This document shows positions 45,881-56,999 of a DNA stretch of 64,000 nt, piece after piece. A model generated the notes under the pieces. The model saw only the letters and a list, made by a program, of their open reading frames with translations. It made no database searches and was not told where the DNA came from. Both the position numbers and the translations under genes were made by a program. Each line of letters begins with the position of its first letter. Position 1 is the first letter of the stretch. Source of the DNA: Nereocystis luetkeana (taxonomy: Eukaryota > Sar > Phaeophyceae > Laminariales > Laminariaceae); assembly GCA_031213475.1 (NCBI GenBank), contig JARUPZ010000016.1, positions 6,193,046 to 6,257,045 of the forward strand, in the 5' to 3' direction.

Positions 45881-46116
45881 TTCAAAAATTACCTCACAGC
45901 ACTAACACGCAACGCCAAGCATTCACGTGGCGCAGCAGCCTTCCTGGGCCACAGCATAAAGTGGGAGTGCACTCGACCTTACTGCCGTTCTGCGCGAACT
46001 ATCCTGTGCACGCCTCGAGCTCTGTCCGTGTCTTACACGAGCCACTCCATGCTGTCCTGTCTATTTGTGCTCGCATAGGCTGCCGGTGCGCAACTTAAGA
46101 TATCTGTCCTACGCCG

Positions 46117-46412
46117 CTGGGGAGACAGCGGTAGCAGGGTGCGCGAAACATACATGGCTTAAGGGCGCCGCAATATTTTGTATTGTTTTTGAGCGACCGG
46201 TGGCCACCGCATGGCTCGTCAGCATTATCAACGGCATTCTACTTTATTTTCGCGCTGTGCGTCCACTTGTGTATGGATGCATGTCACGGCCACTCCCACG
46301 CGCAATACCGTTAACGTCAGCTGCAAAAACTCCTAGGGGGTTCTTGTACGGCGGGCTCGTCACGATCCAGTCTGGACGACACGTTTCCTCGCAGAAAGCT
46401 CGGCTGAAGGCA
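46117..46412. repeat. Dispersed repeat R2, copy 2
   Basis: Second copy of 11045-11338, same orientation, with several small indels. Confidence 0.75.
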
Positions 46413-46997
46413 TCCGTCGAGACGTCTTTGTGGCTGGCTGCAGTAACCCTGGGGGTGTTGTTGAGGGATGAGGGTGGTTGGAATACAACACGAAACACGT
46501 AACTGGTACCTGGTATAATATAGTACTACGGACGGTATACTTCATATATGAGTGGCTTCTTATGCTATGCCGTTGCTCTGGACTACCCAAACGTCTCGAA
46601 CCCTTATGTCACCGAGCTGAATTTTAACTGTACCAATGAATAGAACCATTAAAAATAGAAGGTCGAACAGCAGCTTTCCAGAATAACACTGTAAACTTTC
46701 CAACCACTTTCGTAGCACCTCTCCTGTTTATTTCGCTGCATTCGTGGCGTGCCTTTAACCTGGTACTTCTGTTCATTTCGTAGGCCCCACCGCTACCATC
46801 TTGCATCAAATGATCACTACCGTACACATGCATACTCTGTGTCCGTGGGCATTGATACCTCTAGGCTTTGAGGTTAGTACCTGGGGTTGAGGTCGTTGGT
46901 ACTGTAGTAACGTGTAGTGAGTGTGCTGTCAGGACAGTACAGATAGCGTCTCCAGCCGCGCTGCAGCAATCGAGCACTCTGCCTTGCACCTCGACAG

Positions 46998-47224
46998 TTC
47001 TGGCACTGGGATCGTATTTGTAGTACTTGGAAGGCGTATCTTAGGTGGAAAACCAGGGGTTTTCCAGAGAGGCACGAGCGTAGTCCCAGTCTCCGTCTTG
47101 CACAAAAGGAATAAAGTGGCTCTTCTATCTCTAAGCGAACATCAACGTGAGTACCAACGAGTGCCGGCTTAATAGGCAGACCTGTTCAAGGATACTAAGT
47201 GTCCCGCTCTCCGTGATCTTAACA
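46998..47224 (+). mobile_element. Truncated solo LTR of the gypsy family
   Basis: From GTTCTGGCACTGGGATCGTA to GTGATCTTAACA it matches the 3' four-fifths of the LTRs at 47627 and 60205. The first ~50 bases of the LTR are missing. It lies 400 bp upstream of the full element. Confidence 0.8.
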
Positions 47225-47364
47225 ACAACCTAAAAACTAATTTTGAGAAAAAGCGAAAAGTGCAACCCAATGAGCAATCCCAAAGCCTATTATATGTACT
47301 GTAAGAAAATCACGAACGATACTGTAAAACACTGCAGACAGAATCTTAAAGCTTTGCACCGCAA

Positions 47365-47458
47365 TGGCTTTTAGGACCGCAGTCCCGTTTTGGGGACAAG
47401 CTACTTGGAATTTGACTGGTTTGTCGCCAAAACAAGGTTGCGGTTCTAAAAGGGTTAA
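47365..47458. mobile_element. Palindromic MITE
   Basis: TTTTAGGACCGCAGTCCCG to GCGGTTCTAAAAGGGTTAA. The left TTAACCC is lost, the right TTAA is present. Confidence 0.8.
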
Positions 47459-47626
47459 TAAGTCCGGTCAGTCAGATATTTTTTGATCCAAAAGCATCCT
47501 ATCATAGAACAGTATGACCGACAAGAGGCGCACGCGCGCTGGCTTGCGGTACAAGCAATCTCTAGCAGTTCGGTCATGTTGAGTGGGATCTGTGTATGCG
47601 TGAAGATAAACCAAACTGGTACATAT

Positions 47627-47902
47627 TGTTATGATACTGCTTTGTATGAGGTTGAAAGCCCGGTAATCGCCTGGGTTCTGGCACTGGGATCGTATTTGCA
47701 GTATCTAGAAGGCGTAGCTTAGATGGAAAACCAGGGGTTCTCCAGAGGGGCACGAGCGTAGCCTCAGTCTCCGTCGTGCACGAAAGGAATAAAGCTACTC
47801 TTCTATCTCTAGGCGAACGTCAAGGTGAGTACCCACGAGTACCGGCTTAATAAGCAGACCTGTCCAAGGGTGCAAAGTGTCCCGCTATCCGTGATCTTAA
47901 CA
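47627..47902 (+). repeat. 5' LTR
   Basis: 276 bp, TGTTATGATACTGC to GATCTTAACA (TG...CA). Matches 60205-60485. TGGCGTCTTCAGC begins 2 bp after the end and may be the primer-binding site. The tRNA is not identified. Confidence 0.85.
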
Positions 47903-48010
47903 AGTGGCGTCTTCAGCTTAGGTCTTTTCGCCTTTTTGTTGGTGCGAGTTGTTCTCGCTCATTTCGGGCCGTGTGCTTTTCTGGAGTAAGTTTGCTCCAG
48001 GCACTGCACG

Positions 48011-49572
48011 ATGAAGACTCATGAGGAGGGAGAGTCTGCTTCCCTTCATGGTGGACGAGACACTGAGGCCCAGAGCCCCTCAGTGCCCCACCGCCCAAGG
48101 CTCGTCGATGGAGATCGAGCGCCTTGTACAACAGACCACCAAGCGGAGCGTTTGTCTCGCCAGGAGCCCCATGATGACGACGGGGGTCGCGCGCCTTGTA
48201 CAGCACGCCCGCACGAGGAGCCAGAGCCTCGGCTGGAGCCCCACGACGAAGCTCGAGCAGCTTCCGGTAGACGGACCTTGTTCAAGACCTTTTCCGGGCC
48301 TTCTCGCTTGCCGGAGCGAGCTCTACCGTCCAAGCCACCTGACTCCGCTGAGAGCGTTGAGCCAGCTTCTTCTGCTCTGGGCCGGAGAGCGTCTGACCCT
48401 TCGCAGCGCGTGGCGCGCGTAACTAGCCAGGCATCGGGTTTGGCAGTTTTGACTCCCCACTCGTGCCCTCTGCCGTCCAAGCCACCTGGCTCCGCTGGGA
48501 GCATTGAGCCAGCTGCTTCTGCTCTGGGCCGGAGAGCGTCGGATACATCGGGACGTAGCCCTTCCACGCCACCCAGCTGCGCTCTTCGCTGTCGGATCTA
48601 CCTGCTTCTGGGCCAGATGAGAGAGTACTTGAGACTGGTTTTCCGCCTCGTATTCCGCTGCTGCCCGACCTCACTCGTACGCGTAGGATAGCCGCGAGCG
48701 GTGCTGGCAATTGTGATTTGTTTCCCGCGACGCGAGCACACGATGCAATTTTTCCGTGACTGAGTCACACGATGACACACTGGATTTCAGTATTGAGCCC
48801 CCTCGCTGCTGTAGCTGCAGACGAAGATTCCGCCTGGCTATTCCGTACTGCGGCGCGTTTTAATACTGCTGTTAGAGGGAGCGATGCGGCCGCTCGAGAG
48901 ATGTTTCTCGCGCCTCGCCCACAAGACGGCACACTGGATTTCAGTATTGAGTCTGGTTCCCTCGCTGCTGTAACAACAAACAGAAATCCTGGAAAATTCA
49001 GTACTGCTTCGAGTTTTAATTCTGCTGTTAGAGGGAGCGATACGGCCGCTCATGAAGAATTTCCCACGACTCTTCCACAAGACGGCACACCGGATTTCGG
49101 TATTGCGCCCGCTTTGCCCGCTACTGTGACCACCCGCGCCGATTCTGCTGGGAATTCCAGTACATCTGTGAGTATTGAGGCTGCTGTTAGAGGGAGCGAT
49201 ATGGCAGCTCGTGATTTTGTTCCCGCGACTCGCCCACACGACGGCACACTGCATTTCAGTAGTGCACCTGCCTTTCCCGCTGCTGTAGCCACTCACGCCG
49301 ATTCTGCTGGAACCTACAGTACTGCTGCAGGTTTTGATACTGCTGTTAGAGGGAGCGAAACGGCCGCTCGTGATTTTTTTCCTTCGCCCCACCCACAAGA
49401 CGGCACCCTGGAGTCCAGTGCTGCGCCTGCCTTGCCCGCTCCTGTAACGACCCGCGACGATTCTGCTGGAAAGTGTCGTGCTGATGCGAACTATAATACT
49501 GTTGTTAGAGGGGACGATGCTTTCATTAGCACCTGCAGTACCGGAGACGTACCTGCACGAAAACACACTTGA
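48011..49572 (+). pseudogene. Gypsy leader ORFs with ~159-bp tandem repeats
   Basis: 48772-49572 encodes five units of about 53 aa, each beginning AVRGSD and containing PQDGTL and DSAG. At DNA level GCTGTTAGAGGGAGCGA recurs at 48868, 49024, 49183, 49342 and, changed, 49501. The preceding frame 48011-48691 has two units around SALGRRASD. No known domain. They precede gag and may be an extended N-terminal region or a leader expanded by slippage. Confidence 0.6.
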
Positions 49573-50466
49573 TGTTAGTACACGTACAAACCGTGACGAC
49601 TGCATATCAATCGCGCCACCTTCTGGGGTCGATGCGCGCTCCCCAAGCGCCCGTAGTGCCCGCCGAATGGCGCTCCATACCTGGATTACTGCTAGACAAG
49701 TTGCTGAAGCACAAGCCGCGGCTGTTGCCACCGCTGCTTCTTCGTTACACGACACTGAGTACCGCCGAATGCCGCCCCCCCTTGCCCCGGTGTCCCCCCC
49801 TGCCCCGGTGTCCTCCCCCGCCCCGATGGTGTTCGCCGGCTCAGCATGAAATGGACAGCAAAAGCAAAGGAGGAGCCACCCAGCCCCACCCAGCCCCGCC
49901 AGGTCTACCAGCGGCCTGAGGACGTACAGCTCCTCTCCCTCGTCGAGACAGAGGACACCCCAGCTCCCGTGCTCCACGACTCTGGCGGACGCCGTGGACG
50001 TCAAGCCCCCCTAACTCAGAGGACGAGCGGCTGGCTACCACGAAGGACGCAGAACTGGCGACCGAGGAACCGGGCGGTGCCCAAGCCCCGCACCCTCGAC
50101 TGCCTAGGGCATGGGCCTCCCTCGCTTCACCGGACAAGGCAGCCATTCTCCAGCACTGTTCCGCCATTTTAGGGTCCACCGCGGGGAGCGCGGCGGAACG
50201 CCCGTCGCCCGAGCGGGGGAGGAGACTCGGCCGGCCAAACGGCAGGTCCCGCCGCGGGCAGGCTACAGAATGGGACAGGGCCACTTCTCGGCGGAACGGG
50301 GCTAGACGTCGGAGAAACCGAGGCCAGGAAGGACATCTCGAGCGACGGGACAAATTAGAGCTGCCGCCCGCGGGGAGGCGCCTCTCAGCCCAAGTCTTCG
50401 AGGTCCTCCACGGACGGCAGCGGCGAAAGCGCCGTTCCCGAGGTCACTACCGTCTCTAAGAGGCCA

Positions 50467-52054
50467 GTGGTTCCCTCGCTGGCGGAAGTTGCTTCCTCCG
50501 CCGCGCTTCTTGGTCGCTTGACCATGTTCGATGACCGCGCCAAGCCCGTGTGGTCTACCCTTCCCCACGCTCGCACGACGCCGATCGACTCTGCCGCCGC
50601 CGTCGCGAACAAACACACTGCAAACGTCCAACGGGCGTACAAACACCTGGGACTGAAGGACATCTCTCGCATATCTGTTCTACCTTTTCCCCCCTCTATC
50701 AACCCTTCTAATGCCGCGCAGCAACTCACCCGTTCGGTTAAGGCCTCCACGTCTGATATTCTCATGATGTGCAACGATGGCAGCCACAAAGGCCTTAGTT
50801 CTACCGATTGGATCCCCGGTTAGGAGTACCCCCTCAAGAAATCCTTCGCGTGCTCCATCGCACCTGACAAGTCCACGACAGCCCCCCTCACTACCTTGAT
50901 GGAGGAATTGTTTGGGCAGGTATCGCGCGCCCTCCCAGCCAGATCGACGGGACAAGAAGCCTATACACTCCTCCTGAAGTTGCTGAGCAACCACTTCGAC
51001 CGCACCGACACGGGGGCCAGCTACACCAAGTTGCAAATTTTGGCGCACCTAACGGGACCCCCTTTTGCGTTTTTAGCCGTGCTTTTCGAGGGGTGGTGTC
51101 GGCAGCGACGGGGGCTGAGCGTGTTTTGGATGGCAGTGAACGAGCGGTTCCCCAGCTTGATGCCCACGCTGTATCCGTGAGGTTTGGCTACGGTGTCGAG
51201 GCCGTGTGGTACTTTGGACACCATGTGGTTGGCTTTTGAGACTCTCGTGAATAATAAGCCACCTGCCATCATCGGTGAAAATTATTTTTCTTCGCCTGCT
51301 TCTTCGACGGGTGTGCGGTCATCGGCCCCGTCGGGGCCCCTTCCCACCAGTAATGGTCGCGGCCAGGGCCGGACGCTTCCCCAGTCGCCTGTTTGGCAGA
51401 CGGGGTCGCGCAATAATCCGCTTGTGATGAACGTCCATAAATCCATCCCCGACGGCCTCGACCCGCGGCTTGACACGGCTTCCAACTGCTGGCCCCTAGA
51501 AGAATATCACTACGCTGAAGTTCACGCTGTTGACATGTCCATCCAGACCGAGGACCCCCCCACTCTGGAGCGGTCTGCTTTCATCACCCGCCCGCGCGGC
51601 CGCCCTCAGCGAAAACAAAGGCCGCTGTTTGAACTGCCACGAGGATTCACACTCCCTCAGACAGTGTAGGCACCCCTTTCAAAACCTTAGCGGTATTCTA
51701 AGCCCCGACCTCGGAACGCTCGGCGACGACGGCGTGGCGTTCCGTCGTGGACACGAACGCATGACCCGACACCACCGCGAAAAAACCTCAAGGTCGAACA
51801 AGCACAACCACAAGAAACACAGGCGTCATTCCGGACAGTCGTGTCAGCAGCATCACGGCCAAGGTCAACAGAACAGACAAGGTGACGGTTACAACACACA
51901 CGCGAAACGAGGGCACCAACAATCTAACCCCGACTATCACGGTGGTGGTTCGACCACCCCTACCTCTTTCACCCCGGCTCCCGCACCGGGGGTTCGCTAC
52001 GGTGCGCATAATTCGGACGGACGCCAGCCGGACACCTTCCGCGCCGGTAACTGA
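50467..52054 (+). pseudogene. Gypsy gag with CCHC zinc knuckle
   Basis: One frame continues from 50467 through a TAG (50821-50823) and a TGA (51178-51180) to about 51600, with a helical capsid-like region (TLMEELFGQVSRAL, AYTLLLKLL, LAFETLVNNKPP). A shift near 51610 leads to CLNCHEDSHSLRQC at 51626-51667, a perfect C-x2-C-x4-H-x4-C knuckle that would bind RNA. The His/Gln-rich tail continues to 52054. Confidence 0.75.
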
Positions 52055-52771
52055 CAGGTCCACAGCGTTTCGGCTCCTGCTGCCCGCCCGCCTCCAGCGT
52101 TGCCGGGAGAAAATACATTGATTTCACAAGAGTCTGCGTCCCAGGCTCGCTCAGCACTAAGCGCCGGCCTGCGCCGTTCCCCCCTCGCGCGTTGCTCCGT
52201 ACTTCGGACCGACGCAGCGACTCAGCTCCATCTGTTTTACCGGGGGGTCCCCCGGCGTCTTCGCGGACGTCGGGAGCCCGCGCCTCGAACGCCGCTCCCC
52301 TTACCCTGGGCACGAGAGCAGGTGCGATAAACACCGCTGTTCCGAACCACGGACCGTGCGGCACCACGCGTGTCGCGCCGTCGCGTCGTTCTTTTCAGCA
52401 AGGGTGTCCCCCTCCTTCACCTCCCGGCCATGCGGTAGCGGTCGGTTTGAGGTGCGGGAAGGCAAACACAGAAACCCCGAGATCTCGGTTGAAGCTCGAT
52501 ACGGCGTTTCCTCGCAAAAACGGTGGCCGCTCCACCCTTTTTCCTAAGGAAGAGTCGACTAGATTAGCTACCTCGTCCCCCTTCCCCACCAGGTCTACAG
52601 GACGGAAGCCCTCTCCGGTGGGCCCTTCGTTGCCCCCCACCGGAGCACCGTTCTCGAAGTCGCCTATAGGGTCTGCAGGCCCTCTTTCGTCTTCGCGCAC
52701 TCCACTTCACGTGCACCGCGCTCATTCGGCTCCAGAGGAACACGAAAAACCTGGTACTGTCCGTCGAGCCA

Positions 52772-53545
52772 TTGGTGACTCCACAGCCTTCGGTCAGATC
52801 AACCGGACAGCATACGGAAGAATCGCAGCTCTCGTCAAGCAGAACGGGCTCAGAGCCCCCTGCCCCCTTTGGTCCAGGACAGAGATCATCGGGCGCAGTA
52901 AGAGAACCTTCTGGCGATTTTTTCCCTACGGACAATCGTGACACCGAGCCAGTATATGTGGAACCGGACTCGCCTACCAGAGGCTCAGTGTTCTCAGAGG
53001 AGCGCACTCCCCCCCACACACACACCGCAACGGCGGCCACCGACGACTCGACATCTTCGGTCTTTGACCCTACTTTCCAGTATTCAACGGAGCGGGTGGT
53101 ACTTTTATCGCAGCCCCCTTCCCATTTTTCGAAGTGGTCCCCCTCAATTTTTGTCATTGACGGTGTGCCATATTCCTGCGCGGAGCAGTATATAATGGCT
53201 GAAAAGCCTCGCCTTTTTCTGGACCACGACACAGCGGAGCGGATTATGGCCACGCCAGACCCTCGCGAGCACAAACGCCTCGGTGGAGGCGTGCATAACT
53301 TCGACTGCGCTACCTGGGACCGCGGTCGGGAAAACGCCGTCCTTGCTGGTTCCTTTGCCAATTCACGCAGAACCCGGTCGTGAAGCAGCATCTATTGAGC
53401 ACTGGCACCAAACGTTTGGCTGAAGCCAGCCCTTTTGACTCCGTGTGAGGCTTCGGTCTCCGGGCAGACGACCCCGAGGCTCCAGACCCCTCACGGTGGC
53501 GTGGGAAAATTTGCTCGGGAAAGCTTTTTTCGCCGTTCGTGACAC
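52772..53545 (+). pseudogene. NADAR (YbiA/DUF1768-like) domain within the gypsy polyprotein
   Basis: After a Ser/Pro-rich linker the frame reads FSKWSPS, FVIDGVPYSCAEQYIMAEK and ATPDPREHKRLGG, the core of the NADAR fold with its conserved Glu and Lys. A 1-base deletion near 53359 shifts the frame. It continues with QNPVVKQHLLSTG and RLAEASPFDSV, then a TGA at 53446-53448 where the family has Trp, then DDPEAPDPSRWRGK and LLGKAFFAVRDTL. The domain is present to its end and follows family order. NADAR proteins act on N-glycosidic bonds of ribosylated compounds (YbiA acts on riboflavin precursors) or ADP-ribose marks. Here it lies between the gag zinc knuckle and the protease, so it was part of the element's protein before decay. 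Confidence 0.85.
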
Positions 53546-53829
53546 CCTCAAGTGAGGCCGGGTTGGCACCCCCCGCCTTCTCTCATCAATCTTGCACTCG
53601 GACCACGACTGACAACATTCATGAGATTTCTCCTGCGCTGCCCCGTCCTTTGGCCGTGGGCTGCGCTTGCCCAGGTCCCCCCTTGGAGTTTTCGACCTTT
53701 TTTTCAGACGCGCATGCTGACCACAGCCCCCGAGTTTTGGCTGTCGCACCTAGCGTCGACCCCTCCCTCGCGCTGCCAGAACACGGCCCCTGCCTCGTCG
53801 AGGGCCCCATTAACCTCGATGACGCCTCT

Positions 53830-54740
53830 TTTACAACCAAAAATCGCAATTCACAGCGGAGCTGGCGTTCTTGCACAATTTGGTTGCGTGGCGCTTCTTG
53901 ACACTGGCTCCCCACAGATTTTCATTCGACGAGGTGTTTTGGATCGCATGCTCTCGTTTGGTACGGCATCCATCGCGTGCGAGCAGAAATGCACTCCTCG
54001 TTCCTGGGTTTTGTTTGCGAATCAACCCCTCTGAAGACATCGACTAGTGTGCGCCTGAGCGTCCAATTATTACGAGAAAATGAGCCTACGTGCTCCCTCG
54101 CAGTTTGGGCCTTCGTGGTCCCCCCCTCAGTGATGCAGCATGCAGTTCTGCTGGGGCGTGACAGCAGGATGCGATTTAATAGCCGCTCCTACCGCTCTCT
54201 GCCACCTCGCCCGTCAGACAAACGCGTTCTTGGAGAGCTGGGGTTATTTCACCACGCCCCGACAGGCATGTCCGTGTACGATATCGACCCCACCGCTTCG
54301 GGTGGAGGCTTCCATCTCCGCTACTAGGGCCCGGCAGGCGTCACCCTGCCCTACGATCCTCAACTCCGTGCGGTCAACTTGGTTTGAAGCGATGGCTCCC
54401 CGGCACTCACTGGGCACTACGTGGTCGACATGATGTCCCAGTCCGACCTGCCCTCGGTTGAGCAGCACTTCGTCGCCTCCGGGCGACAGGTTCTTCCCCT
54501 CGTTGGAGTGACGGCCCTCGAGCCAGGAGATATCCTCGGCGTCGCTCACGCCCCACTGCTGAGCGTTCCGCTGGAGGTTTTGTATCAGGACAACCGAGCC
54601 CCCAGCCCTCCCTCAGAACTACCTGAGGTGTCTCCGGCCTCAGCAGTTACAGCTTCCTCCCTCGCAGCTCCAGTCTTGCCCTCGCCTGCACTGCTTACGC
54701 GTTTGAGCCCAGAACAGCGCGTTTCGTTCCTACGCATCTG
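53830..54740 (+). pseudogene. Gypsy aspartic protease region
   Basis: VALLDTGSPQIFI holds the catalytic DTG at 53900-53908. A later frame has VLLGRDSRMRFN, equivalent to the ILGxD motif that ends retroviral-type proteases. The two parts lie in different frames, joined near 54000. The Pro/Ser-rich stretch to 54740 links to RT. Confidence 0.78.
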
Positions 54741-56160
54741 AGCACGTTTGCCGCTGCATCTGGGGGAGGTGGTGTTTGACCTTCACGGCACTGGACCGCT
54801 GAGGCCATCGAACTGCTCGGGGATATTCTCTGCGAATTTCCGGACGGTTTCGCGAAGTCCAGATCTGATTTTGGTTCCTGCTAGTTGATGCCTTTCGTGA
54901 TTTCGGCCCGGACGGAAGCGCCCCTGTCACGTCCAGGCCGCACCGTATCAACCCCATTCTGACCAAGGAAGTGCAGGCCACCTTGGATCAGTATCTAGCG
55001 GCAGGACTAATCCTGCACCCCACCTCTCCGTACTCGAGCCCGCTGGTGATCATCCCGAAGGCGTCTGGAGGCGTTCCGATCACCGTGAACTACAAGAAAA
55101 TTAAATATATATATATTATACATATATATCTCAACTAGATCAGCAACCCCAGCCAGCAGCCTATTCCTCGCGTGGAACAAGCACTCTACTCCCTGGGGAA
55201 GGGACGGGTGTTTAATCTCTTCGATTTGGTCTCCTCCTTTCACCGAATGTTTCCGCGCGCAAGGACATCGTCCCTCTCACAGCGGTTTGCACTCCTACGG
55301 GACTCTACGAGTGGCTCGCCAAGCTCCAAGGGAGCAGTGGTTCGCCCGGCTGGTTCGTCAAAGTTATTACCGAAGTCATCAGAGGTCTGTCACAGGTGGC
55401 GGCCTACCTCGATGATGTGATCGTCTTCGACTCGTCTTATCCGACGGCCCATGTCAAGACGATACGAACCCTCTTCGAACGCCTGCGCAAACTAAACATC
55501 AAGCTCTCCCCCTCCAAGGCTCGCCTCGGCGCCACGGGCGCTACTTTTCTGGGCCACTCCATTTCGCCCGCGGGTATACGCCCCAATGCGGAAAACAATT
55601 CGGCTTTGATGAAAATGCCCATGCTCAGGAAACTCGAGCAGGTCCGTGCGTGATGGGCGGCGTGGGATATTATAGCAAATTCCTGCTCGACCTGCCTCAA
55701 AGAATTCGTCCTCTCACTATCCTCCTCAGGAAGGGGGTTAAGTCCGTCTTTACGCCGGCCATGGAAATTATCGTTAGCCAGATTCTCGCCTGCCTCGCAA
55801 GTTTTGGTCTTCCCGGACTGGGACGCTGTAGCGGACGGCTCCCGCCCCTTTCGCGTGTACTGTGACGCCTGCATCGACGGTGTTGGTGCCGCGCTTGAAC
55901 AAGACCAACTGGAAGGCTCGGTACGGCCCATTGTTTATATAAGCCGCGCTACCCTCGATTCCGAGAGGCCCTGGATCCCGTTGGACCTGGAAGAACGCGC
56001 AAGTCCAGCGGTGGATCGCGTTCCTCTCAGCGTTCGACTGCATCCTCGAGTACAGCAAGGGCAGCGCCAACGGAAATGCTGATTTTCTCTCCCGCTTGCA
56101 AGAGCCCGCCACCGAACACGACCTCAGTAGGTCTAGCCTTCACCCACGTCGAGGATAGGG
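54741..56160 (+). pseudogene. Gypsy reverse transcriptase and RNase H
   Basis: RT starts with LIL-PTSPYSSPLVI and VNYKK near 55010-55095. An AT-rich ~30-bp insertion (about 55096-55133) breaks the frame. FNLFDLVSSFH (motif A) lies near 55212. The palm then has a deletion and motif C is intact as YLDD at 55405-55416. RNase H begins with VYCDACIDG near 55855. After LDLEE (near 55985) about 60 residues of the RNase H core are missing and the text resumes with VQRWIAFLSAFD and NADFLSRL. Confidence 0.82.
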
Positions 56161-56476
56161 TTATCTTCCTCACCCGAGCCTGCGGGCTTCGCACTCGCTC
56201 TTCCCCGACCCCCGGTGTAGGTTTGGGTGAGCTGGTGCCCCGCACCGAAAGTGCCGTCTCGGTGGGCTGCCTTGCACCCCTTCGGATTTTCGCGATTTTC
56301 GCACACACGGGCCACGTATGAGGATTGACGACCTCTCTGCTCCTATGGGGAGATTCGTCGCTGGTTTATCTGCTTCCGTCACCACCGTCGAGCGCCGTCC
56401 TGGTCTGCGGGGTTTTTCACCCGTGGCCGACGACGCTTTCGGATAGGTTTTTTGTCGTGCCCCCCAGGGGCGACCA

Positions 56477-56975
56477 GGGCTCTGCAGAAGCCCCCGCTGC
56501 AGCGACGATTGTCACCCAGCGCGCTCCTCCCCCGACGAGTATTTTACAGGAAGAAGATTACGCCGTGAGCATTGCTCCGACCGCGTCTGCCCCTTCGGAC
56601 CTGGGCTCTGCCGGCGCCCCCGCTGCAGCGACGATTGTCGCCCAGCGTGCTCCTCCCCCGACGAGCACTCTACAGGGAGAAGATTCCGCCGCGAACACTG
56701 CTCCGGCCGCGTCTGCCCCTTCAGGCCAGGGCTCTGGAGCTGCCCTCGCTGCGGCGACGGATGTCGCCCAGCGCGCTCCTCTCTTGACGAGCACTTTGCA
56801 GGGAGAAGATATCTGTTCTGGCTGCGTCTGCCCCTCCACTTCAGGCCAGGGCTCAGCAGCAGCCCCCGCTGCGGCGACGGATGTCGCCCAGCGCGATCCT
56901 CCCTTGACGAGCACTTTATAGGGAGAAGATTCCGCCGAGATCACTGATCCAGCCGCGTCTGCTCCATCACCGCCT
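56477..56975 (+). repeat. ~126-bp in-frame tandem repeats between RNase H and integrase
   Basis: GGGCTCTG restarts at 56477, 56603 and 56729, and GGGCTCAG at 56849 (periods 126, 126, 120). Each unit encodes about 42 aa (APAAAT-VAQRAPPPTSTLQ and a short acidic/Pro-Ser part). The array is open for four units, then stops at 56919-56921. Confidence 0.85.
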
Positions 56976-56999
56976 GGCAACCTGGCGCCTCTGAATACT

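Noticed and set aside
48838..50004. 388-aa minus-strand ORF opposite the gypsy leader
   Set aside because: Shadow of the 159-bp repeats on the plus strand. No domain recognised.
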